Origin: Mucilaginibacter aurantiaciroseus
Lineage (GTDB): Bacteria > Bacteroidota > Bacteroidia > Sphingobacteriales > Sphingobacteriaceae
Assembly: GCF_024055595.1 (NCBI RefSeq)
Contig: NZ_JAMXOF010000004.1
Location: forward strand, 248,001 to 312,000
Reading direction: 5' to 3'
DNA length: 64,000 nt
Made by a program: the position numbers and the translations under genes. A model generated the notes under the pieces. The model was given only the letters and a program-made list of their open reading frames with translations, was not told where the DNA came from and made no database searches. Positions 17,870 through 26,477 of this stretch are shown here, piece by piece (position 1 is the first letter of the stretch; each line of letters opens with the position of its first letter).

Positions 17870-18613
17870 ATGCCAAACCTGGTTATTGATATTGGCAACA
17901 CTTTTACAAAAGTAGCCGTTTTTGAAAATGACGACCTGCTTAAAGTGGAGCAATACCCGCAACCAACCGGGCAAAACATCAATGGCTTTTTAAGCGATTA
18001 TAAAATTGACGGGGTTATCATATCATCTGTAAAAACAAATAAACAACCCTGGCAAACCGCGCTGGAACAAGAATTTAGCGTAATACAATTTAACAGTAGC
18101 ATAACGGCGGGCATAAATAACCAATACAGATCCCCTAAAACACTTGGTGCCGATAGGCTTGCAGCGGTAATTGGGGCCAGTTATTTATTTCCCAATACCA
18201 ACAACATCATAATAAGCGGGGGCACCTGCATCACTTATGACTTTGTTGACGCCGGCGCAAATTATTTTGGCGGCAGTATATCACCGGGATTAAATATGCG
18301 TTATAAAGCCGTTAACCATTATACCGCGGCCCTGCCTTTGGTAGAAGCCGACGAAAATTTTAACGCTGCATATGGTGATGACACCACATCGGCCATCATA
18401 TCGGGTGTGCAAAACGGGGTTAAATATGAGCTGCAAGGCTTCATAAACGAGTACATAAAAACAACACAAGGGTACAATATTATACTAAGCGGGGGCGATA
18501 GTATTTTTTTTGATACTCTATTGAAAAATAGCATCTTTGCCCCCTATATTAAAATTGAGCCTTACCTGGTTCTTAAAGGATTAAACGCAGCGATACAAAA
18601 GCATAATGACTAA
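17870..18613 (+). CDS. coaX: Type III pantothenate kinase
   Basis: Phosphorylates pantothenate, the first step of coenzyme A synthesis; the type III form is feedback-insensitive and needs a monovalent cation. The 247 residues carry the ASKHA phosphate-1 motif DIGNTFTK (7-14), GADRLAA near residue 90 (pantothenate and dimer site), and the SGGTCITYD segment near 120. It follows purQ with no gap and overlaps the next gene by eight bases, pointing to one transcript purQ-coaX-OMP-lptC. Confidence 0.96.
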   Translation: MPNLVIDIGNTFTKVAVFENDDLLKVEQYPQPTGQNINGFLSDYKIDGVIISSVKTNKQPWQTALEQEFSVIQFNSSITAGINNQYRSPKTLGADRLAAVIGASYLFPNTNNIIISGGTCITYDFVDAGANYFGGSISPGLNMRYKAVNHYTAALPLVEADENFNAAYGDDTTSAIISGVQNGVKYELQGFINEYIKTTQGYNIILSGGDSIFFDTLLKNSIFAPYIKIEPYLVLKGLNAAIQKHND

Positions 18614-19931
18614 ACATATAAGGTTCCTGATAATACTGTTCTTATTTACGGCAACGGCACTGGGCGTAAAGGCGCAATCTACTGCAACTACCAGTTCCCC
18701 ATATTCGCGTTACGGTATTGGTGATATTAACCCGATGTTGTTACCGCAAAATTCTGCCATGGGCGGTATTGGGGTTGCAACAAATACGATCAACGGTTTT
18801 TTTTCGGTAAACCCGCTTAACCCTGCATCAAACGCAAACATTGGTTTAACAATAATTGATATTGGTGTAAGGGGCTCTTTCAACACGCTTGAAAAATCGG
18901 GCCAAACGTCGCAACGCAACGCAAACTTCAGGTTAAGCCATATCGCATTTGGTATCCCAGTATCAAAACGCTCTGCCATTACCTTCGGCTTAATGCCGTA
19001 CAGCGAGCTTGGCTACAGCTACAGGCAAATAAACCCTAACTTCGGTACAGGCGCATCCGCAGATACCAATGCTGTAAATTATATATACAATGGCGATGGT
19101 GGTTTATCAAGGTTTTATTTAGGGTATGGTTTTGGCATTGGCAAACACTTATCAGTTGGTGCAAGTGCTTCCTATATATTTGGTAATTTAAAAGAAAGGC
19201 AGTCTACCGAGATCCCCACCCTGCCCGGTACTTTAAACTCACGTATCGAAGAAAGCAACAGCATAAAAGGTTTAAATTATGATTTTGGTGTGCAATACGG
19301 CATCGATTTTTCTGAAAAGAAACGCTTAACATTCGGTTACTCCGCATCGGCCAATACAAAATTAAATTCCACAAACAGTTACATAGTTAGCAGCTATTAC
19401 CGCAATGCTAACGGCGATGAAGGTGTAGCTACAGATAGTTTGGTTAATACCCAGCAACCATCTGCCAAAATACAGTTACCCATGATAAACCGCTTTGGTA
19501 TAGCATTCCAAAACCAGGGTAAATATTTAGTAGGGGTAGATTATACCATGAGCAATTGGTCTAAATTAACCGTTGCGGGTGTTAATAAAGGGCTTCGCGA
19601 TAGCCGTACATTAAACATAGGCGGCCAGTTTACACCAAACATAAACTCCCTGTCTAACTATTTTGCAGCAGTTGATTATCGCCTCGGTTTTATTTATGAT
19701 CAAACTTACATTAACGTAAACAGCACCGATATAAAACGTTACGCGGCAACGTTTGGGGTTGGTTTACCATTAAGGTCTAACACCACATCAACCTTTTACA
19801 AGGTAAACATAGGCGCCGAAATTGGAAAACGCGGTACAATTGTTAGCGGTTTAGTTAAAGAAAACTACATTAACCTACACCTGTCGTTCACCCTTAACGA
19901 TAAGTGGTTCCAGAAATACAAGTTCGATTAA
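18606..19931 (+). CDS. Outer-membrane beta-barrel protein
   Basis: A 441-residue secreted protein with a signal peptide (about residues 1-24, ending KAQ) and alternating hydrophobic and polar strands across its length, as in outer-membrane barrels. The SPYSRYGIGD start of the mature part and AMGGIGVA segment are typical of Bacteroidota FadL/PorV-like proteins. Function unknown; transport of hydrophobic compounds or secretion support are possibilities only. It overlaps coaX by eight bases and is 11 bases upstream of lptC, consistent with an envelope role. Confidence 0.8.
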   Translation: MTKHIRFLIILFLFTATALGVKAQSTATTSSPYSRYGIGDINPMLLPQNSAMGGIGVATNTINGFFSVNPLNPASNANIGLTIIDIGVRGSFNTLEKSGQTSQRNANFRLSHIAFGIPVSKRSAITFGLMPYSELGYSYRQINPNFGTGASADTNAVNYIYNGDGGLSRFYLGYGFGIGKHLSVGASASYIFGNLKERQSTEIPTLPGTLNSRIEESNSIKGLNYDFGVQYGIDFSEKKRLTFGYSASANTKLNSTNSYIVSSYYRNANGDEGVATDSLVNTQQPSAKIQLPMINRFGIAFQNQGKYLVGVDYTMSNWSKLTVAGVNKGLRDSRTLNIGGQFTPNINSLSNYFAAVDYRLGFIYDQTYINVNSTDIKRYAATFGVGLPLRSNTTSTFYKVNIGAEIGKRGTIVSGLVKENYINLHLSFTLNDKWFQKYKFD

Positions 19932-19942
19932 TATCCATCGTA

Positions 19943-20518
19943 ATGCAAAGCAGGCTTAAACAACTGAGCATTTATTTACCGGCTGTTTTTATAGCCCTGC
20001 TTTTAAGCGCTTGCGAAAACGACCTTAACAAGGTAAAAGCTATTGCCGCCGCCGATGCAACCAAGCCTATCCAGCGCACAACCGGTGTAGATATGATCTT
20101 AAGCGACTCCGGGTTTGTAAAAGCACAGCTCACAGCACCCCTGCTTATACAATACGATACCAAAAAAGACCCTTACAGCGTAATGCCTAAAGGGGTTAAA
20201 GTGGTATTGTATAACCGCGCTTTAAAAGAAGATATCAATATAATTGCTGATACCGGTTATTACTACAAAGAAAAAGATCTTATCATATTCCATAAAAACG
20301 TAGTAGCTACCCGTAACGACGGGATAGTTTACAGATCGGAAGAATTAATTTGGGATAAAAACAAAAAGCAAACCTATTCAAACAAGAATGTGCTTATGAC
20401 AAAGCCTAATGGTGAACAAATGACCGGCACCAGCTTTGTAAGCGATGATAAATTCTTAAATCCTAAGTTTCAAAACTCTACCGCTATCATCCATGTTGAT
20501 GGCGGCCTCGCCCAATAA
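19943..20518 (+). CDS. lptC: LPS export protein LptC
   Basis: Links the LptB2FG transporter to periplasmic LptA in moving LPS to the outer membrane. From the ATG at 19943 it has 191 residues, with a hydrophobic N-terminus ending in a lipobox-like LLSAC, so it is probably a lipoprotein rather than the helix-anchored form of E. coli. The rest is the beta-rich OstA/LptC fold (LTAPLLIQYD, GVKVVLYNR, YRSEELIWDKNKKQ). The longer frame starting 19904 would overlap the upstream gene and lacks a signal at its start. Gap of 97 bases to the PpiD gene. Confidence 0.88.
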   Translation: MQSRLKQLSIYLPAVFIALLLSACENDLNKVKAIAAADATKPIQRTTGVDMILSDSGFVKAQLTAPLLIQYDTKKDPYSVMPKGVKVVLYNRALKEDINIIADTGYYYKEKDLIIFHKNVVATRNDGIVYRSEELIWDKNKKQTYSNKNVLMTKPNGEQMTGTSFVSDDKFLNPKFQNSTAIIHVDGGLAQ

Positions 20519-20615
20519 TAGCCTCAATTTTTTTCGCAAAATTTTGTGTTATAGAATTTTAGTAAAAATTGTATCTTGCGCCTCTTTTTGAGAATATAAA
20601 ACATAGAAAAATTAT

Positions 20616-22724
20616 ATGGGCATAATGGGTTTTTTGCGGGAGCGAATGGGAAAGATTCTCGCAATTGTGATTGGAGTAGCACTTTTAGGTTTTATTGCCG
20701 AGGAAGTAGTTCGTTCGGGAAGTTCTTTTTTAAAGGGCGATGCAACCACTATTGGTGAAGTAAATGGCGAAAAGATTGGTTACGCCGATTTCAGTACAAA
20801 ACTGGATCAATCAACACAACAATTTAAACAACAGAGTGGCGGCCAAAGCCTTACTCCGCAAATTAATAGCTACATACAGGAAACTACCTGGAACCAGTTT
20901 TTAACAGAAAAATTGCTTGGCAAAGAAATTAGCCGTTTAGGCCTTGTTGTTGGCCCAGATGAAAGACAGGCCATGATAAGCGGTAACAATCCTGACCCGC
21001 AGATACAGCGCCAGTTTGTTAACGAGAAAGGCCAGTTTGACCCGGCTAAGCTTAACCAGTTCTTAGCCTACCTGCAATCGCCAAAAGCCGAAAAAACGCA
21101 GTTAGAGGCGTGGAAAGACTTTATCGTAAATTTAGAAGCCGCTAAAGTACAGCAAAAGTACATGTCATTAGTTACTAATGGCCTGTACGTAAACTCGCTT
21201 GATGCGCAAGACGATTATATTGCTAAAAACAAACTTGCTAACTTCAAATACACCGTGCTTGACTACGCATCAATACCTGATGCCAACGTTAAGTTAAGTG
21301 ATGACGATTACAGCACTTACTACAACGAGCACAAAAGCGAGTTCAAAAACGCTAACGAGCTGCGTAGCTTTAAGTACGTAAGTTTTAACGCTGCACCATC
21401 TAAAGATGATACCCTTGCCGTAAAAGCACAGGTTGAAAAATTACTACCTGAGTTTAAAGCGTCAACAAACGATTCGCTTTTTGTACAAATCAACTCAGAA
21501 ACAAAAGCACAGCTTGTATACCAGAAAAAAGGCCAGTTAGAGCCTAAACTTGACTCGATCATGTTTGGTGCCGAAAAAGGCTTTACATACGGCCCTTACC
21601 TGTCAAACGGCAGCTACAAAATAGCAAAGCTTGTTGATACACGTGTAGGCCCCGATTCTGCACAGGCAAAGCACATCTTATTAAACCCTGCTACCGAAGG
21701 CGGTGTTGATAAAGCAATCGCGAAAGCAGATTCACTTAAAAAACTAATTGCCGGCGGTAAATCATTTGCCGAACTTGCTAAATACTTTTCTATTGATAAA
21801 GCATCAGCAGAAAAAGGTGGCGATGTAGGCATGTTTGGCCGTAACATGATGACGCCGCTATTTGAAGAAACAGCATTTAACGGTAAAGTTGGCGACATCA
21901 AAATTGTAACCACAACGTTTGGTGTTCACTTAATGCAGATCACTGCGCAAAAAGGTTCATCTAAGGTTGTTAAAGTTGCACAGGTTGATAAACCATTAAC
22001 ACCAAGCAGCAAAACACAAAATGAGGTTTACAGCAAAGCACAGGCTTTCTTAACCTCGCTATCTGCCGATAATTTTGATGCGCAAGCTAAAAAAGCAGGC
22101 CTTGCTATTAAAAATGCCGAAGATGTAAGCGGTAATGCAGCTACAGTATTAGGTTTAGATAACGCGCGCGAAGTTGTTAAGTGGGCATTTAAATCAGACA
22201 AAGGCACATTCTCTGACCAGGTTTTTGCAATAGGCGACCAATATGTTATTGCACTTGTATCGGCCATTAAACCTGCGGGTGCTTTAGCTTTAGATGCTGT
22301 AAAGAAACAAATTGAACCAATGGTTCGCATCGCGGTTAAAGGCAAGCAATTGTCAGATAAATTTAATGCTGCTTTAAACGGTGCATCAACTATTGATCAG
22401 GTTGCTCAAAAAGCAGGCAGCAAAGTTGTTCCTTTGCAAAACATTGTATTTGCTAACCCGGTTATCCCAGGCTCAGTAGCAGAGTATAAAGTTATAGGTA
22501 CTGTATTTGGCTCACAGCCAAACAAGGTATCGAAACCTATCGAAGGCCAGCAAGGCGTTTATGTTATCTCTTTAGATAGCTTTACCAACCCTGCACAACT
22601 TACAAACAACGTTCGCGAGAAAACACAGTTAGGCCAAACGCTTGCACAGCGCTCGCAAGGCCAGGTGCTTGATGCCCTGAAAGATAAGGCGAATGTAAAA
22701 GATAACAGAGCTAAGTTCTTCTAA
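20616..22724 (+). CDS. ppiD: Peptidyl-prolyl isomerase, PpiD/SurA-N type
   Basis: Inner-membrane-anchored periplasmic folding factor, 702 residues. One membrane helix near residues 12-32 follows a short cytoplasmic tail, then a SurA_N-like helical region (about 40-200), and a parvulin domain at about 345-450 with AKHILL at its start, GGDVGMFGR in the middle and TTFGVHLMQI at its end. A further C-terminal domain follows, as in PpiD. It lies behind lptC and assists outer-membrane protein folding. A strong terminator follows. Confidence 0.92.
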   Translation: MGIMGFLRERMGKILAIVIGVALLGFIAEEVVRSGSSFLKGDATTIGEVNGEKIGYADFSTKLDQSTQQFKQQSGGQSLTPQINSYIQETTWNQFLTEKLLGKEISRLGLVVGPDERQAMISGNNPDPQIQRQFVNEKGQFDPAKLNQFLAYLQSPKAEKTQLEAWKDFIVNLEAAKVQQKYMSLVTNGLYVNSLDAQDDYIAKNKLANFKYTVLDYASIPDANVKLSDDDYSTYYNEHKSEFKNANELRSFKYVSFNAAPSKDDTLAVKAQVEKLLPEFKASTNDSLFVQINSETKAQLVYQKKGQLEPKLDSIMFGAEKGFTYGPYLSNGSYKIAKLVDTRVGPDSAQAKHILLNPATEGGVDKAIAKADSLKKLIAGGKSFAELAKYFSIDKASAEKGGDVGMFGRNMMTPLFEETAFNGKVGDIKIVTTTFGVHLMQITAQKGSSKVVKVAQVDKPLTPSSKTQNEVYSKAQAFLTSLSADNFDAQAKKAGLAIKNAEDVSGNAATVLGLDNAREVVKWAFKSDKGTFSDQVFAIGDQYVIALVSAIKPAGALALDAVKKQIEPMVRIAVKGKQLSDKFNAALNGASTIDQVAQKAGSKVVPLQNIVFANPVIPGSVAEYKVIGTVFGSQPNKVSKPIEGQQGVYVISLDSFTNPAQLTNNVREKTQLGQTLAQRSQGQVLDALKDKANVKDNRAKFF

Positions 22725-22746
22725 GAAAAATTTAAAGTAATTTTGC

Positions 22747-22785
22747 ATCCGGCACCAACGTTATAGTTGCTGCCGGATTTTTTTA
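22747..22785 (+). terminator. ppiD terminator
   Basis: Stem ATCCGGCA (22747-22754) with TGCCGGAT (22771-22778), followed by seven T. Confidence 0.88.
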
Positions 22786-22843
22786 TTTATAAGCGAGTTG
22801 CTTTGCTCCATTCAACCCGTATCCGACGAAGGATTATATTTAA

Positions 22844-22880
22844 AAAGTCTCCCCTATGAGGGGGTATTTAGAGAGGGCTT
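22844..22880. repeat. Half copy of CCTCTCC..GAGAGG dispersed element
   Basis: AGTCTCCCCTATGAGGGGG followed by TTTAGAGAGGGCT resembles one head of the elements at 23421-23612 and 30013-30098. The copy is degenerate. Confidence 0.45.
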
Positions 22881-22900
22881 AACGATTTTATACATACGCC

Positions 22901-23416
22901 ATGGAAATACAGGAAAACATCATCAATAAAGTTGCTCAAAGCGGCCTGGTCACTTTAGACCCTGCCCAGTTTTACGCCCCCGGCGAGCGCGTGGTTTACG
23001 ATATTAAGGATAACCTTTTCCATGGCCTGATGCTGCGCGAGAAAGATTTTAGGGAGTTTGTAAAAACGCACGACTGGGCGCAATACCAGGATAAGAACGT
23101 AGCCATTACCTGCACTGCTGATGCTATTGTACCTGCATGGGCCTATATGCTGCTGGCAAACCGTTTGGCACCTTATGCCCGCGCCGTTGTTTTTGGTGAT
23201 GCCGATGTATTAGAGACCGTACTATTTGTAAAAGAAGTAGCCGCGCTTGATGTGGAGCAATACCGCGACCAGCGCGTTGTAATAAAAGGCTGCGGCGACG
23301 TGCCTATACCGGTATCGGCCTATGTAGAGCTAACGCAAAAGCTTACCCCGGTTGCAAAAAGCCTGATGTTTGGCGAACCATGTTCTACCGTGCCTATTTA
23401 TAAACGCAAAGACTAA
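22901..23416 (+). CDS. DUF2480 family protein
   Basis: A 171-residue cytoplasmic protein matching the Bacteroidota DUF2480 family in length and sequence (start EIQENIINKVAQSGL, middle VAITCTADAIVPAWAYML, end VIKGCGDVPIPVSAYVELT). The two halves around the DAIVPAWAYM and DVPIPVSAYV segments look like an internal duplication. Function is unknown. It is flanked on both sides by dispersed-repeat sequence, so it probably has its own promoter. Confidence 0.85.
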   Translation: MEIQENIINKVAQSGLVTLDPAQFYAPGERVVYDIKDNLFHGLMLREKDFREFVKTHDWAQYQDKNVAITCTADAIVPAWAYMLLANRLAPYARAVVFGDADVLETVLFVKEVAALDVEQYRDQRVVIKGCGDVPIPVSAYVELTQKLTPVAKSLMFGEPCSTVPIYKRKD

Positions 23417-23420
23417 AACA

Positions 23421-23612
23421 GCCTCATCCTGCCCTCTCCGAAAAAGAGGGTTCAAAAATAAAGGCAGGTTAGCTGCGAACAAGGATTAAACTCTAACAAG
23501 GTAACTACGTCTATATCGCATGTTAGCCGCACGCCGCTCTCTACTTCACAGAAGGTTTAAAGAGCGAAAGTATTTTAAAGCCCTCTCCTTCGGAGAGGAT
23601 TTAGGTGAGGCT
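23421..23612. repeat. Two-headed dispersed repeat element, copy 1
   Basis: Left head 23421-23456 (GCCTCATCC, then CCCTCTCC and GAGGG) and right head 23577-23612 (CCCTCTCC, GGAGAGG, then AGGTGAGGC) are in inverted orientation around a spacer of about 120 bases. The same plan occurs at 30013-30098 with a shorter spacer. Confidence 0.65.
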
Positions 23613-23629
23613 ATGTTTATATCAATCAA

Positions 23630-24409
23630 ATGAAGAAATACTATTTAATTCTTATACTTCTTACCGCCTTTGCCCGTGCTTTTAGCCAGGACGAGGCCAC
23701 TAAAACCAAAGAGGTTGCTTTTAAAGCGGGCGAGCAAATTACCTATAAACTTAAATATGGATTTTTTAGCGCTGCCGAGGCTGTAATAAAAATCGAGAAC
23801 ACCCCGCTGAAGTTTAACGGGCACCCCGCACTACATATTAACGCCGCGGCCCGTACGCTGGGTACTTTTAACCTGCTGTTTAAAACCAAGAACGAATACC
23901 ACTCTTACATCGACCCGGTAACGCTGCTGCCTTACTATTATTCGGAAAACAGGCAGGAATCGAAATACAGGCACACCGATAAGGTAACGTTTGACAGGGA
24001 TAAGAATGTGATCACCGCCGATAAAGGCCAGTTTCCGTTTAAAGGAAATGTGTTCGATTTTTTATCGTGCTATTACTTTGCGCGGAATATCGATGTATCG
24101 CACATCAAAATTGGCGAAAAGTTGGATCTGCGTTATTTTTTAGAAGATGGCGTCCACTCATTATCCATTACTTACATGGGTAAAGAACAGGTAAAATGTG
24201 GGCTTGGTACCTTTAACTGTTTAAAATTTAACCCAACAATTATCCCCGGCCGCATCTTCAGAAAAAACAGTATGCTATATTTGTGGATCACTGATGATAA
24301 GAACCGCATCCCTGTTAAGGCGCATGTTGAATTGATTGTAGGCAGTTTGGTGATGGACCTTAGCCAGGCCAGCGGATTAAAATACCCGCTAAACCCGATA
24401 CAAAAATAA
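23630..24409 (+). CDS. DUF3108 domain protein, secreted
   Basis: A 259-residue exported protein with a signal peptide (residues 1-20, ending AFSQ). The mature part resembles the DUF3108 family (start VAFKAGEQITYKLKYG, then AEAVIKI, and ending with the LWITDD segment). Members are periplasmic proteins of unknown role with a beta-rich fold. The DUF3109 gene follows after ten bases, suggesting co-transcription. Upstream lies a dispersed repeat. Confidence 0.85.
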   Translation: MKKYYLILILLTAFARAFSQDEATKTKEVAFKAGEQITYKLKYGFFSAAEAVIKIENTPLKFNGHPALHINAAARTLGTFNLLFKTKNEYHSYIDPVTLLPYYYSENRQESKYRHTDKVTFDRDKNVITADKGQFPFKGNVFDFLSCYYFARNIDVSHIKIGEKLDLRYFLEDGVHSLSITYMGKEQVKCGLGTFNCLKFNPTIIPGRIFRKNSMLYLWITDDKNRIPVKAHVELIVGSLVMDLSQASGLKYPLNPIQK

Positions 24410-24419
24410 ATATTAGAAA

Positions 24420-24983
24420 ATGATTGAAGTAGGAGGCGTGTTACTGCACGAAGATGTAATTAAAAACAATTTTGTTTGCAATTTAAACAAGTGCAAAGGC
24501 GCATGCTGCCTTGAGGGCGATTCGGGCGCACCATTGAACCATGATGAATTGGATAAGCTGGACGAGATTTACCCGAAAGTAAAGCCTTACATGACCGCCA
24601 AAGGCATTGCCACCATTGAGCGCGAAGGAACCTACGTAACCGATTTTGAAGGTGAGTATACCACCCCTTGTGTAGAGGTGAACAAAGAATGCGCCTACGT
24701 GATATGGGAGAACGGCATTACCAAATGCGCTATTGAAAAAGCGTATGAAGAAGGCGCTGTAGACTGGCAAAAACCTATTTCGTGCCACCTGTACCCTATC
24801 CGCATTACCGCATACCCCGAGTTTGACGTTTTAAATTATGACCGCTGGAGCATTTGCAGCCCTGCCTGTTCTTTTGGCGACGAGCTACAGGTTAAAGTAC
24901 ACGAGTTTTTGAAAGGCCCCCTGATTCGCAAATACGGCGAAGACTGGTACCGCGAACTGGAAGATACTGTAGCGGGAATCTAA
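24420..24983 (+). CDS. DUF3109 family cysteine-rich protein
   Basis: A 187-residue cytoplasmic protein of the DUF3109 family. Cysteines cluster as VCNLNKCKGACC near residues 20-28, then PCVEVNKEC, TKC, SCHLYP and CSPAC, a pattern resembling the YkgJ-like metal-binding proteins, so a zinc or iron-sulfur site is likely. The reaction is unknown. It starts ten bases after the DUF3108 gene. Confidence 0.87.
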   Translation: MIEVGGVLLHEDVIKNNFVCNLNKCKGACCLEGDSGAPLNHDELDKLDEIYPKVKPYMTAKGIATIEREGTYVTDFEGEYTTPCVEVNKECAYVIWENGITKCAIEKAYEEGAVDWQKPISCHLYPIRITAYPEFDVLNYDRWSICSPACSFGDELQVKVHEFLKGPLIRKYGEDWYRELEDTVAGI

Positions 24984-24998
24984 ATTATAAATAGGATT

Positions 24999-25285
24999 GA
25001 ATATCTAACCTCAAAGCTTTCCCTTCATCACTCGATATTTGGCGTTCGGTATTCGATATTAAAATAGATCGCCAATATACAAGCTTTCGTAGTAGAAGGG
25101 TTTTGTTTCATGTCGTCGCAGGGTCTCACATCGTGGGCACTGCGCTGCCTTGCATATAGGCGCAGGGTCTCTTTCAGAACGCCCTGCGGAACATAAATAT
25201 CTAATACTTAAGTTTTCACTTAATCATTCGACATTGGGCATTCAATGTTCGATATTAAAACAACCCCCACCCGATACAAGCTTTT
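24999..25285. repeat. Pair of degenerate direct repeats with intervening palindromes
   Basis: Copies at 24999-25087 and 25195-25285 share the order AATATCTAA, CTCGATATT or TTCGACATT, TTCGATATTAAAA and ATACAAGCTTT. The 107 bases between them hold two CGCAGGGTCTC motifs and a GCAGGG..CCCTGC pair. No gene is seen in this 343-base gap before gmd. Confidence 0.6.
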
Positions 25286-25326
25286 ACAATTAATTTAAAT
25301 AATATTGCATTTTATAATATTTGTTA

Positions 25327-26463
25327 ATGAAAAAGGCTTTAATAACGGGTATAACCGGGCAGGACGGTGCATATTTAGCTGAGTTTTTGCTAAAAAAAGG
25401 ATACGAGGTACACGGCATAAAACGCAGGTCATCATCTTTTAATACCGACAGGATAGATCACCTTTACCACGACCCGCACGAAAGTGGTGCTAAACTTAAA
25501 CTCCACTATGGCGACCTTACCGACGCCATGAACCTCACCCGTCTTATCCAGGAGATCCAGCCCGATGAGATCTACAACCTTGGCGCGCAAAGCCACGTTA
25601 AGGTAAGTTTCGATTCGCCGGAATATACCGCTAATGCCGATGGGCTTGGCGTATTACGCATTTTAGAAGCCGTAAGGTTATTAGGCTTCACCAAAAAAAC
25701 CCGCATTTACCAGGCATCTACATCAGAACTTTATGGTTTAGTGCAGCATGTGCCGCAAAGCGAAACAACCCCTTTTTATCCACGCTCGCCTTACGCTGTA
25801 GCCAAACTTTATGGCTACTGGATCATCGTTAACTATCGCGAAGCTTACGGCATGTACGCTTGCAACGGTATTTTGTTTAACCACGAGAGCCCGATACGCG
25901 GGGAAACTTTTGTTACCCGTAAAATTACCCGTGCTGTTGCCAAGATAGGCTTAGGCCTGCAGGATTGCCTCTATGTAGGCAATTTAAGCGCACAGCGCGA
26001 CTGGGGCCATGCAAAGGATTACATTGTTGCCATGTGGCTAATGTTGCAGCAGGACAAGCCTGAGGACTATGTAATAGCAACCGGCGTAACCACCACCGTA
26101 CGCGAGTTTATTAAGATGGCTTTTGGCGAATTAGGTATCGATATTGAATTTAGCGGTAAGGAAGAAAACGAACGTGGTGTGATCATCGATATTGACCAGC
26201 AAAAGGTAGAAAGCCTTGGCTTAAACCCCGATGGTTTAAAATTTGGGCAAACGGTTGTTAAGGTTGACGCCAAATATTTTAGGCCTACCGAGGTTGACCT
26301 GTTAATAGGCGACCCATCTAAAGCCAAAAAACAATTGGGCTGGGAACCGGGTTATGACCTGCAAGCCCTGGTTACCGATATGGTAAACTCCGACCTGCAC
26401 CTGGCTAAAAAGGACGAACACATGAAAAAAGGCGGTTTTAAAACACAAAACTATTTCGAATAG
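25327..26463 (+). CDS. gmd: GDP-mannose 4,6-dehydratase
   Basis: Converts GDP-mannose to GDP-4-keto-6-deoxymannose, precursor of GDP-fucose, perosamine and related surface sugars. The ATG at 25327 gives 378 residues, normal for Gmd. NAD(P) motif [10 protein letters not shown] is at 7-16, the active-site Thr/Ser/Glu segment is QASTSELYG near residue 135, and the Tyr/Lys pair is in [12 protein letters not shown]. The gene is followed after 14 bases by a RemB-like gene. No fucose synthase gene (fcl) is nearby, so the final sugar cannot be told. Confidence 0.97.
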   Translation: MKKALITGITGQDGAYLAEFLLKKGYEVHGIKRRSSSFNTDRIDHLYHDPHESGAKLKLHYGDLTDAMNLTRLIQEIQPDEIYNLGAQSHVKVSFDSPEYTANADGLGVLRILEAVRLLGFTKKTRIYQASTSELYGLVQHVPQSETTPFYPRSPYAVAKLYGYWIIVNYREAYGMYACNGILFNHESPIRGETFVTRKITRAVAKIGLGLQDCLYVGNLSAQRDWGHAKDYIVAMWLMLQQDKPEDYVIATGVTTTVREFIKMAFGELGIDIEFSGKEENERGVIIDIDQQKVESLGLNPDGLKFGQTVVKVDAKYFRPTEVDLLIGDPSKAKKQLGWEPGYDLQALVTDMVNSDLHLAKKDEHMKKGGFKTQNYFE

Positions 26464-26477
26464 TTAAACGGCATACT

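Noticed and set aside
22725..22900. Possible riboswitch or small RNA between ppiD and DUF2480
   Set aside because: Explained by the ppiD terminator and a degenerate repeat copy; no known aptamer pattern seen.
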